DNA from: Akkermansiaceae bacterium | GTDB taxonomy: Bacteria; Verrucomicrobiota; Verrucomicrobiia; Verrucomicrobiales; Akkermansiaceae | Reading direction: 5' to 3' | DNA: 5,662 nt | Assembly (NCBI GenBank): GCA_028293225.1 | Contig: JAQGPE010000558.1 | Location: 1 to 5,662 of the forward strand | In this document: in pieces, positions 1-5,662 of the stretch | Position numbering within the stretch: position 1 is the first letter of the stretch | Layout: the number at the start of each line of letters is the position of its first letter | Notes under the pieces: model-generated | The model's input: the letters and a program-made list of their open reading frames with translations, nothing else | Told to the model about the DNA's origin: nothing | The model's database searches: none | Made by a program: the position numbers and the translations under genes

Positions 1-868
1 ATTTTCCGACCCGTTCGCGAAGAGCCTGGGCATCATAAGGCGCACGCACCTTAGCATCGTTGTCGAAGTAGACGAACACATCGCGGCCTCCTTCCCGAAC
101 CGGGGCAGGGGAGGTGATGCGCTTGGCGTCGCGTGGATTGCCGCCTTCCCTCCAGCGCTCGATTTTCGTCGCCCAAGCTTCCCGCGCGCTGTTGGTGTAG
201 CCGCTTTCGTAGAGCTTCTTGTCGCCGTGCAGGCGGATGTAGACGAAGTCGGAGGTGACGTCCTCCATGAAGGGCCACTTGCCCGCGGTGTCGGCGATCA
301 CCAGCGCGACGTCGTGCTGGCGCAGCAGATCGATGAATTCGGGACACGCGAAGGACTTATGCCGCACCTCCATCGCGTGGCGCAGGGGGCGATGCGTCCC
401 TGGAGCCATGGAGGCCTTGCCGTTCAGGAAAGCGGCGTGATGCCCGGCCAGATCCGAGGCGGCTTCGGTGTCCCTCGGCAGCAGCTTGAAGAAGTTCGCA
501 ATTTTGCCGGGATCGAAGGTGAAGCTTGGCGGAAATTGCCAGAGAAAGGGGCCGAGCTTTTCCTCCAGCCGCAGGACTCCAGAGGCGAAGAAATTGGCCA
601 GCGGGCCCTCGACCTCTTTCAGCCGCTGAACGTGGGTGATGTAGCGGTTGGCCTTCACCGAAAACACGAAATCATCCGGCGTGGTCTGATACCATTTCTC
701 GTAACTCGCGGGCTTCTGCAGGGCGTAGAAAGAGCCGTTGATCTCGATCGAGTTGATTTGCCGTGAGGCGAACTCCAGTTCCCGCCGCTGCGGCAGGCCC
801 TTGGGAAAAAAGTCGCCTCGCCACGGGACATAGGTCCAGCCTGAGATGCCGATACGGATTTCCTTCAT
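1..868 (-). CDS. DUF72 (YecE-family) domain protein, 3' end cut by window edge
   Basis: The reverse-strand frame is open from an ATG at 868 to the window edge (289 codons, no stop seen). It begins MKEIRIGISGW, the usual start of DUF72/YecE proteins. Family hallmarks seen in order are IEINGSFY (residues 41-48), FVFSVKANRYITH (67-79), LGPFLWQFPPSF (105-116), the MEVRHKSF segment (166-173), VYIRLHG (209-215), DVFVYFDND (263-271) and a closing helix around APYDAQALRERV. DUF72 proteins are predicted cytosolic TIM-barrel-like proteins whose reaction is not established. The domain looks complete, so only a few codons are probably missing. In-frame ATGs also exist at 886 and 898, but only 868 has a purine-rich GGGGGA upstream and gives the family-like N-terminus. 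It lies 103 bases downstream of the PaiB-like gene on the same strand and may be co-transcribed with it. The family call is firm; the function is unknown. Confidence 0.93.
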   Translation of the reverse strand, partial: MKEIRIGISGWTYVPWRGDFFPKGLPQRRELEFASRQINSIEINGSFYALQKPASYEKWYQTTPDDFVFSVKANRYITHVQRLKEVEGPLANFFASGVLRLEEKLGPFLWQFPPSFTFDPGKIANFFKLLPRDTEAASDLAGHHAAFLNGKASMAPGTHRPLRHAMEVRHKSFACPEFIDLLRQHDVALVIADTAGKWPFMEDVTSDFVYIRLHGDKKLYESGYTNSAREAWATKIERWREGGNPRDAKRITSPAPVREGGRDVFVYFDNDAKVRAPYDAQALRERVGK

Positions 869-878
869 CGTCGAGGAA

Positions 879-884
879 TCCCCC
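879..884 (-). promoter_or_regulatory. Probable ribosome binding site for the DUF72 gene, partly in a small hairpin
   Basis: Read on the minus strand, GGGGGA ends 10 bases before the ATG at 868 and decides this start over the ATGs at 886 and 898. The first two G residues of the site are also the last two bases of a perfect CCATC-AGC-GATGG hairpin (883-895), so folding could partly mask the site. The effect on translation is inference. Confidence 0.4.
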
Positions 885-971
885 ATCGCTGATGGCATGC
901 CAAGCCGCGAATGCCTGCCGCTGCGAACTTCGAGGCGGCATCGCCGATCGCTCAGACTCTGCGAATGGCAA

Positions 972-1628
972 CTAGGAGGGGAATTCTGCACCGTCGGCGG
1001 AAGGAGGGACGATGCCCTCGGCCGCCATCATTTCGGCGAGCTCGCGATCGCCGTGGGAGGCGGATTTCGCCAGCGCCTCATAGACGTTGCGGATGTCCCG
1101 GGCATCCCGGTTCTGGCTCAGCTTGAACTTGCCTTCGATCCGCGAGATCGGGATCTCAAAGCCGACCAGCGCCTTCATCAGACCGGCGCGCAGCTTCTCC
1201 GGCAGATAGCCGGACGAGGGCTTCGGGAAAGTGGGATCGTAGGCATCGACCGTGTCGTCGATCAACCCGGCGAGCTGATCCGCATCGTCGATCAGCACGG
1301 GAACCCCATAGACGTGGACGGCGGTGTAGTTCCAGGTCGAGACTGCTTCATCGGTCTCATACAGCGATGCGGAAATGTAGGCGTGCGGGCCCTGAAAGAT
1401 CACCAGCACCTCGCGACCATCGACGAAGTGCCGCCACTGCGGATTCGCCCTGGCCATATGGGTCCGCAGCGCGCCGTGGAGGCCGCGCTCCGCATCGAAC
1501 AGCACCGGAATGTGCGTGGCAACGCTGGAGGCTCCGTCATGGCTGACCAGCGTCGCGAAGCTGTTGGAGCGCATGAAGTCCGCCAGCCGCTCCGGCGACT
1601 CGACGCGAAATGCCGCAGGCGTGTACAT
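972..1628 (-). CDS. paiB: PaiB-family FMN-binding negative transcriptional regulator
   Basis: 218 residues, close to the family's usual length of just over 200, starting MYTPAAF as PaiB proteins do. Conserved blocks seen are ATHIPVLF (37-44), THMARANPQW (56-65), VLVIFQGPHAYIS (74-86), TWNYTAVHVYG (98-108) and FEIPISRIEGKFKLSQNR (157-174). These define the FMN_bind_2 / PaiB family, a split-barrel flavin-binding fold. In Bacillus subtilis, PaiB is linked to repression of protease and sporulation genes. In most other bacteria the role is unproven, and direct DNA binding is doubtful since no helix-turn-helix is evident here. It begins only 6 bases after the stop of the ABC ATPase gene with no clear Shine-Dalgarno sequence, so translational coupling to that gene is likely. 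The symbol is given at family level; orthology to the Bacillus gene is not shown. A flavin-dependent enzyme is an alternative role. Confidence 0.93.
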   Translation of the reverse strand: MYTPAAFRVESPERLADFMRSNSFATLVSHDGASSVATHIPVLFDAERGLHGALRTHMARANPQWRHFVDGREVLVIFQGPHAYISASLYETDEAVSTWNYTAVHVYGVPVLIDDADQLAGLIDDTVDAYDPTFPKPSSGYLPEKLRAGLMKALVGFEIPISRIEGKFKLSQNRDARDIRNVYEALAKSASHGDRELAEMMAAEGIVPPSADGAEFPS

Positions 1629-1634
1629 CGCAAT

Positions 1635-2636
<1,002 letters not shown>

Positions 2637-2649
2637 TCAAACCACGACG

Positions 2650-2666
2650 ACCGCGGAATGACACGG
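2650..2666. repeat. Direct repeat copy 1 in the divergent intergenic region
   Basis: ACCGCGGAATGACACGG matches the copy at 2720-2736 at 15 of 17 positions, in the same orientation, with start points 70 bases apart. Each copy carries a CCGCGG palindrome. It lies between the start of the ATPase gene and the sigma-54-like element. It could be an operator half-site or chance similarity, because CCGCGG is common in this GC-rich window. Confidence 0.4.
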
Positions 2667-2676
2667 ATTTTTCTAC

Positions 2677-2693
2677 TGCGGGGAGCGTGCCAA
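2677..2693 (-). promoter_or_regulatory. Candidate sigma-54 (RpoN) -24/-12 promoter for the ABC ATPase gene
   Basis: Read on the minus strand the element is TTGGCACGCTCCCCGCA. The -24 part TTGGCACG matches the RpoN consensus exactly. The GG and GC dinucleotides are separated by the required 10 bases, and the GC is followed by A. The weak point is CC where the consensus has TT in the -12 part. Taking the C of GC as -12 puts transcription start near 2666 and gives a leader of about 30 bases before the ATG at 2636. No good sigma-70 promoter was seen in this direction. RpoN promoters need an activator, and none is encoded here. Confidence 0.4.
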
Positions 2694-2719
2694 ATCTCCG
2701 GCGGATCATTCTCCCTCCA

Positions 2720-2736
2720 ACCGCGGATTGACAGGG
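2720..2736. repeat. Direct repeat copy 2 in the divergent intergenic region
   Basis: ACCGCGGATTGACAGGG is the second copy of the element at 2650-2666 (15 of 17 identical). If the sigma-54-like promoter is real, this copy lies at about -54 to -70 relative to its start site, closer than typical activator sites. It also lies upstream of the Nudix start at 2764. It contains TTGACA (2728-2733), a perfect -35 hexamer, but nothing resembling a -10 hexamer follows at 16-18 bases. Confidence 0.4.
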
Positions 2737-2750
2737 CCTGCGCCGATCCC

Positions 2751-2754
2751 GGAG
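2751..2754 (+). promoter_or_regulatory. Ribosome binding site that decides the Nudix start
   Basis: GGAG lies 9 bases before a GTG at 2764 in the Nudix frame. The longer alternative start, TTG at 2728, has no such site in front of it. This supports 2764 as the initiation codon. Confidence 0.6.
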
Positions 2755-2763
2755 CGTGATCCG

Positions 2764-3174
2764 GTGAGAACGCAGCGCACCCGGGTTTCCGCCTACGCCC
2801 TGATCCGGGAGCCCGGTCGTGTTCTGCTCTGTCGTCTGTCAGCGGAGGTGCCGCGCTGGAAAGGGAGTTGGACGCTGCCGGGAGGCGGCCTGAACTTCGG
2901 AGAAAGCCCTGAGCAGGCGATGGTCCGGGAGGTCGAGGAGGAGACCGGGCTAAAGGTGGAGCCGGTCTCGATCGCGAAAATCGATTCGCTCCACGACACC
3001 TCCGGGGACAGCGATTTCCATGGGATTCGGATCATCTACCACGTGCGCGTAGCTGGCGGGGCGTTGAGAAACGAGGTGTCCGGATCCACCGATTGCTGCG
3101 CCTGGCACGAATTTCCGCTGAGCCCGTCAGTGCCGTTGGTGGATTTGGCAAGAACGGGCTGCCGTTTGCGATGA
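2764..3174 (+). CDS. Nudix hydrolase
   Basis: 136 residues from the GTG at 2764. A 12-residue longer form from TTG 2728 is open but lacks a ribosome binding site. The Nudix box fits Gx5Ex7REUxEExGU exactly: numbering from the longer form, G53, E59, REVEEETGL at 67-75. The REVEEE glutamates are the expected metal ligands. A strand-rich N-terminus (VSAYALI, RVLLCRL) and a WTLPGGG approach precede the box, and IRIIYHVRV follows it. Nudix enzymes hydrolyse a nucleoside diphosphate linked to another group (NTPs, NDP-sugars, NADH, ADP-ribose); the substrate cannot be read from the sequence. Size fits the small MutT-like or ADP-ribose-type members, which are cytosolic. It diverges from the ABC ATPase across a short intergenic region and is followed by a zinc-ribbon gene on the same strand, with a possible tiny reading frame between. 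Confidence 0.93.
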   Translation: MRTQRTRVSAYALIREPGRVLLCRLSAEVPRWKGSWTLPGGGLNFGESPEQAMVREVEEETGLKVEPVSIAKIDSLHDTSGDSDFHGIRIIYHVRVAGGALRNEVSGSTDCCAWHEFPLSPSVPLVDLARTGCRLR

Positions 3175-3257
3175 AGGAAGGCAGGACGTTGCGTGCTTCC
3201 AGAGCTACCCGCTTGTTACAGAAAGCGCCCGGTGGCAAAGTATCGGCCATTCCATGA
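3171..3257 (+). CDS. Possible 28-residue basic peptide linking the Nudix and zinc-ribbon genes
   Basis: An ATG at 3171 overlaps the Nudix stop as ATGA (3171-3174). The frame runs 28 codons without a stop and ends in a TGA at 3255-3257 that overlaps the zinc-ribbon ATG, again as ATGA (3254-3257). The peptide begins MKEGRTLRASR and is basic (four Arg and three Lys against one Glu); no domain is recognised. It has no clear Shine-Dalgarno of its own, and neither does the zinc-ribbon gene. It may act only to carry ribosomes from one gene to the next, or it may be a chance frame in a 79-base gap. Confidence is low. Confidence 0.2.
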   Translation: MKEGRTLRASRATRLLQKAPGGKVSAIP

Positions 3258-3643
3258 GACCGTCCACACGTGCAGGGTTCCGGGAGCGGAGCCGCCGGAT
3301 CAAGCTTCTGCTCGCAAGCGGATATATCCGCCACGCGTCGGAAATTCCCGAGGATGCCTTGCCTATCGACCCGGAGAAATCGACTTGGGTGATGGGCTGG
3401 GGAAGAGGCACCTATTATTACGAAGACCGTGACTTCACCTGCCGCGACTGCGGTGTGGCCGAGCGCTGGACCGCTGAATCCCAAGCCACGTATTTCGAGG
3501 TTCTCCAAGCGAGTCGCGATAAAGAACCGGTGCGCTGCTACGCCTGCCGGGCGAAAGAGTTGGAACGCAAGCAGCAGGCCCGGCGGGCTGCCGGCCACCC
3601 GGAGTCCACCGGCAGAGAGAAGCCGCCGAACACCGGGCTGTGA
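3254..3643 (+). CDS. Small zinc-ribbon protein of unknown function
   Basis: 129 residues. The core is a four-cysteine zinc ribbon: YYYEDRDFTCRDCG (Cys63, Cys66), then WTAESQATYFEV (72-83), then RCYACRAKE (Cys95, Cys98). The DxxFxCrdCG...WTaxxQ...RCxxCR pattern is that of the Pfam 'probable zinc-ribbon domain' family, whose function is unknown. The N-terminal part (RIKLLLASGYIRHASEIPEDALPIDP) also looks conserved in style, which supports the ATG at 3254 over an internal TTG at 3359 preceded by GAGG. The C-terminal tail is charged and probably disordered. There is no Shine-Dalgarno before 3254. The gene lies 79 bases after the Nudix gene on the same strand and converges with der 46 bases further on. 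Zinc binding is inferred from the cysteines; a nucleic-acid or protein-binding role is only a guess. Confidence 0.87.
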   Translation: MRPSTRAGFRERSRRIKLLLASGYIRHASEIPEDALPIDPEKSTWVMGWGRGTYYYEDRDFTCRDCGVAERWTAESQATYFEVLQASRDKEPVRCYACRAKELERKQQARRAAGHPESTGREKPPNTGL

Positions 3644-3652
3644 GGCATCCAG

Positions 3653-3672
3653 GACGGGGCTGGCCCCCTGTC
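3653..3672. terminator. Possible terminator hairpin between convergent genes
   Basis: GACGGGG (3653-3659) can pair with CCCCTGTC (3665-3672) around a 5-base loop, leaving one bulged T, to form a short GC-rich stem. It sits in the 46-base gap between the stops of the zinc-ribbon gene and der, where a bidirectional terminator is expected. No T-run follows on either strand, so it is not a textbook intrinsic terminator. Confidence 0.35.
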
Positions 3673-3689
3673 GATGGCCTTGATGGGCC

Positions 3690-5087
3690 TCAGTGGCCGC
3701 CCGGCTTGCCGCGGTCTTCCCACTCGCGGCGATCGCGAGAGCGGACCGAGAACACGATCGGAACGCCCGCGACCGGATTGAACTCGCGCAGGCGGTTGGC
3801 CAGGTACTGCTCGTAGCTCTGGGTCATGAGCTTCTTGTCATTGACGAAAAGCACGAAGGTCGGGACCGGGATGGTGCTGTAGCGCTCCTCCACCGCGGCG
3901 GTGCCGTAGTAGAGCTTGAGGCGCTTGGCCGTGCGGCGATCGGACGGCGGCGGATTGATCTGGAAGGCCTCATGCAGCATGCGGTTGAGCTTGCCGGTGG
4001 AGGGGACGTTTTTCGCGCCCTTCTTGATCGCCAGCACTTCCTTTAGCACTTCATCGACAGCCTGGCCGTTCTTGGCGGAGACAGCGACGAAGGGGGCGTA
4101 GGAAAGGAAGAACAGTTCGCGCTTCACGTGCTCCTCGGCCTCGGCCATGCGGGAGCTCTTGCGGGCATCCGGGTGGTAAAGGTCGAACTTGTTCAGCACG
4201 ATCAGGCACGGCTTGCTCTCCTTGAGGATTTCCTGGGCGATCTTGCGGTCCTGGGCGGTGATCCCGGCGGCGAGATCGATCACCAGCACGCACAGGTCGG
4301 CGCGACGGATCGCGCGCTCGGAGCGCATGGCGGAGAAAACTTCCACCGAGGTGTCGCGTTTGGCGCGGGGGCGGAGCCCAGCGGTGTCGATGAGGGTGAA
4401 GCGCTCGCCGGCGAATTCGCACGGCAGGTCGATCGCGTCACGGGTGGTGCCGGCGATCTCGGAAACGATGGTGCGCTGGTCCTGCAGGATCGCATTCACC
4501 AGCGAGGACTTGCCGGCGTTCGGCTTGCCGACGATGGCGAGCTTGATGCCGATGGCTTCGACTTCCGCGACCGCCTGCTCGATTTCTCCGACGATCGGCT
4601 TGATGACCGCGTCGATCTCGTCGGTGAGGTAGCCCATGCCGTTGCCGTGCTCGGCGGAGACGGCGATGCCGTTGCCGAAGCCCAGCTTGCTGAACTCGAT
4701 GTAGGCGATGGCGTGCTTCTCGTCGTCGACCTTGTTCAGCACCAGCATCACCGGCGGCTTGGCCTTGCGCAGCTTGGCGCCCAGGTCGAGATCGACCGGC
4801 GTCAGGCCTTCGTGGGCGTCGACGATGAAAAGAATCAGGTCCGCGGTCTGCATCGCGATGTCCGCCTCGATGGCGACCTGCGCGCCAAAACTGTCCTCCA
4901 GCGTGGCGCCGATACCGCCGGTATCGATGAGGGTGCAGGGGAACTCCGTGGCCATGCAGGGCGCGGAGATGCGGTCCCGCGTCACGCCTGGCTGGTCGTG
5001 GACGATGGAAATTTTCCGCTTCGCCAGGCGGTTAAAGAGAGCGGATTTCCCGACATTCGGGCGTCCGACGATCGCGACGGTGGGCAT
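3690..5087 (-). CDS. der: Ribosome biogenesis GTPase Der (EngA)
   Basis: 465 residues with the double G-domain layout unique to Der/EngA, which acts in the late assembly of the 50S ribosomal subunit and is generally essential. First G domain: G1 GRPNVGKS (8-15), G2 PGVTRD (33-38), G3 DTGG (55-58), G4 NKVD (118-121), G5 SAE (144-146). Second G domain: G1 GKPNAGKS (187-194), G2 GTTRD (213-217), G3 DTAG (234-237), G4 NKFD (299-302), G5 SAK (337-339). A KH-like RNA-binding domain follows from about residue 360, including KLYYGTAA and PTFVLFVND, and ends in a short basic tail. All nucleotide-binding motifs are intact. The start MPTVAIVGRP is the family's standard, although the bases before it (CCCCTGCCCT) contain no Shine-Dalgarno. 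It lies 43 bases downstream of pgsA on the same strand, so the two are probably one transcript. Confidence 0.98.
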   Translation of the reverse strand: MPTVAIVGRPNVGKSALFNRLAKRKISIVHDQPGVTRDRISAPCMATEFPCTLIDTGGIGATLEDSFGAQVAIEADIAMQTADLILFIVDAHEGLTPVDLDLGAKLRKAKPPVMLVLNKVDDEKHAIAYIEFSKLGFGNGIAVSAEHGNGMGYLTDEIDAVIKPIVGEIEQAVAEVEAIGIKLAIVGKPNAGKSSLVNAILQDQRTIVSEIAGTTRDAIDLPCEFAGERFTLIDTAGLRPRAKRDTSVEVFSAMRSERAIRRADLCVLVIDLAAGITAQDRKIAQEILKESKPCLIVLNKFDLYHPDARKSSRMAEAEEHVKRELFFLSYAPFVAVSAKNGQAVDEVLKEVLAIKKGAKNVPSTGKLNRMLHEAFQINPPPSDRRTAKRLKLYYGTAAVEERYSTIPVPTFVLFVNDKKLMTQSYEQYLANRLREFNPVAGVPIVFSVRSRDRREWEDRGKPGGH

Positions 5088-5094
5088 AGGGCAG

Positions 5095-5138
5095 GGGCTT
5101 TAGGGCAGCAAGTCCGCCGTAGCAAGGGCTTTACGGCA
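5095..5138. repeat. Short direct repeat and hairpin spanning the pgsA stop and pgsA-der gap
   Basis: GGGCTTTAGGGCA (5095-5107) and GGGCTTTACGGCA (5126-5138) agree at 12 of 13 positions, 31 bases apart. The right copy contains the pgsA stop codon. In addition, GCCGTA (5116-5121) and TACGGC (5132-5137) are perfect inverted arms around a 10-base loop, so the pgsA stop lies partly in a hairpin. No T-run follows on the minus strand, so this is not a clear terminator. It may adjust read-through into der or be the relic of a small tandem duplication. Confidence 0.35.
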
Positions 5139-5662
5139 AGGTTGCCGGGCGGGTCTGCGGATTCTGCTGCAACTGCCGCATCCCCTCAAGGATGTAGTTC
5201 AGCCCCGACCACACCGTGAAGACCGCGGCGACGTTGCATGGATAGAGCGGCGGCAGGACCTGAATCTTCAGCATCACCCAGCCCAGCGCGAACATCTGGG
5301 TGACCGTGGACATCTTCCCGGACCAGTGCGGCTGGTAGTGGACCACCCGGGCATACTTCCGGATGATGACGATGCCGGCGATGATCACGCAGTCGCGGGC
5401 GATCACCAGTCCCACGAACCATGGCGGGATCCGCCAGGAGTGTTCGCCCCAGGGGAAGGCGCTGAGGAAGACGATGCCGGTGAGCAGCAGGACCTTATCG
5501 GCAAAGGGATCGATGAAAGCGCCGAACTTCGACTTCTGGTTGAAGCGGCGGGCCACCCAGCCGTCGAGGCCGTCACTGGCGGAGGCGACGATGAAGATGA
5601 TCAGGGCGGTCCAGCGCAGATTTTCCTGCGGATGGCCGGCTGCCACGGAGAAACCGTAGCGC
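5131..5662 (-). CDS. pgsA: CDP-diacylglycerol--glycerol-3-phosphate 3-phosphatidyltransferase, 5' end cut by window edge
   Basis: 176 complete codons are visible, with the frame open to the window edge. A GTG at 5646 is internal, because the residues before it (RYGFS) continue the frame and the family's first membrane helix must lie upstream. The CDP-alcohol phosphotransferase motif is complete. Numbering from the first whole codon it is D30, D33-G34, A37-R38, G47, D51 and D55 (DGLDGWVAR...GAFIDPFADK); the aspartates bind the metal ions and CDP-diacylglycerol. Several hydrophobic membrane segments follow, around residues 57-68, 81-100, 118-135 and 141-156. The HWSGKMSTVTQM block resembles the GKxxTxxQ region of PgsA rather than PssA. 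The inner-membrane enzyme makes phosphatidylglycerol phosphate, precursor of phosphatidylglycerol and cardiolipin. It is followed by der. Another CDP-alcohol transferase is the main alternative. Confidence 0.93.
   Translation of the reverse strand, partial: RYGFSVAAGHPQENLRWTALIIFIVASASDGLDGWVARRFNQKSKFGAFIDPFADKVLLLTGIVFLSAFPWGEHSWRIPPWFVGLVIARDCVIIAGIVIIRKYARVVHYQPHWSGKMSTVTQMFALGWVMLKIQVLPPLYPCNVAAVFTVWSGLNYILEGMRQLQQNPQTRPATLP

Noticed and set aside
227..766. A 179-codon plus-strand frame opposite the DUF72 gene
   Set aside because: The opposite strand carries a continuous, recognisable DUF72 protein; this frame has no family features.
2728..2733. TTGACA as the -35 box of a sigma-70 promoter for the Nudix gene
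   Set aside because: The hexamer is perfect, but no -10-like hexamer follows at 16-18 bases; the sequence there is GC-rich (around GGAGCG).
2728..2763. TTG start adding 12 residues to the Nudix protein
   Set aside because: No ribosome binding site precedes it, the extension is proline-rich and unlike the family, and GTG 2764 has a well-spaced GGAG.
3032..3598. A 188-codon minus-strand frame opposite the Nudix and zinc-ribbon genes
   Set aside because: It overlaps the zinc-ribbon motifs on the other strand and has no recognisable domain or ribosome binding site.
3891..3903. Perfect palindromic hairpin CACCG-CGG-CGGTG
   Set aside because: It lies inside the der coding sequence and is explained by coding constraint and GC content; no regulatory role is suggested.
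4128..5219. A 363-codon open frame on the plus strand opposite der and the end of pgsA
   Set aside because: It lies antisense to intact der motifs and has the low-complexity Asp/Gly/Leu/Val-rich composition of an antisense frame.
5644..5646. GTG at 5646 as the real start of pgsA
   Set aside because: The frame stays open to the window edge, and starting here would remove the N-terminal membrane segment that PgsA proteins have before the catalytic motif.

Overview
The window comes from a bacterial chromosome that is GC-rich (about 60 % by eye) and tightly packed with ordinary genes. No mobile element, CRISPR array, tRNA or rRNA is visible. The protein styles and the weak use of Shine-Dalgarno sequences would fit a Verrucomicrobiota-type organism (Luteolibacter-like). 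That placement is an impression from the sequence, not a search result.

Layout. On the minus strand, reading leftward from 2636, lie an OppD/DppD-type peptide ABC transporter ATPase (1635-2636), a PaiB-family FMN-binding protein (972-1628, 6 bases further on) and a DUF72/YecE-family protein (1-868, cut by the window edge just before its stop). Diverging from the ATPase on the plus strand are a Nudix hydrolase (2764-3174, GTG start) and a small zinc-ribbon protein (3254-3643). A possible 28-codon reading frame (3171-3257) bridges these two through ATGA overlaps at both ends. Converging on the zinc-ribbon gene from the right is a minus-strand housekeeping pair: pgsA (5131 to beyond 5662, 5' end cut) followed 43 bases later by der/engA (3690-5087).

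How the genes relate. PgsA makes the committed precursor of phosphatidylglycerol, and Der is a double GTPase for 50S ribosome assembly. They look co-transcribed but act in separate processes. The ATPase stands without its permeases or its partner ATPase here, so it must work with subunits encoded elsewhere or outside the window. The small accessory proteins (PaiB-like, DUF72, Nudix, zinc ribbon) do not form an obvious pathway.

The most interesting signals are non-coding or small. They are a sigma-54-like -24/-12 element with exact spacing upstream of the ATPase, a near-perfect 17-base direct repeat flanking that element, the start/stop relay between the Nudix and zinc-ribbon genes, a lost cysteine in the ATPase's C-terminal cysteine domain, and a repeated/hairpin element over the pgsA stop codon. 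There is no convincing undescribed multi-gene system. No stretch longer than 300 bases lacks a gene; the gaps are 103, 6, 127, 79, 46 and 43 bases.
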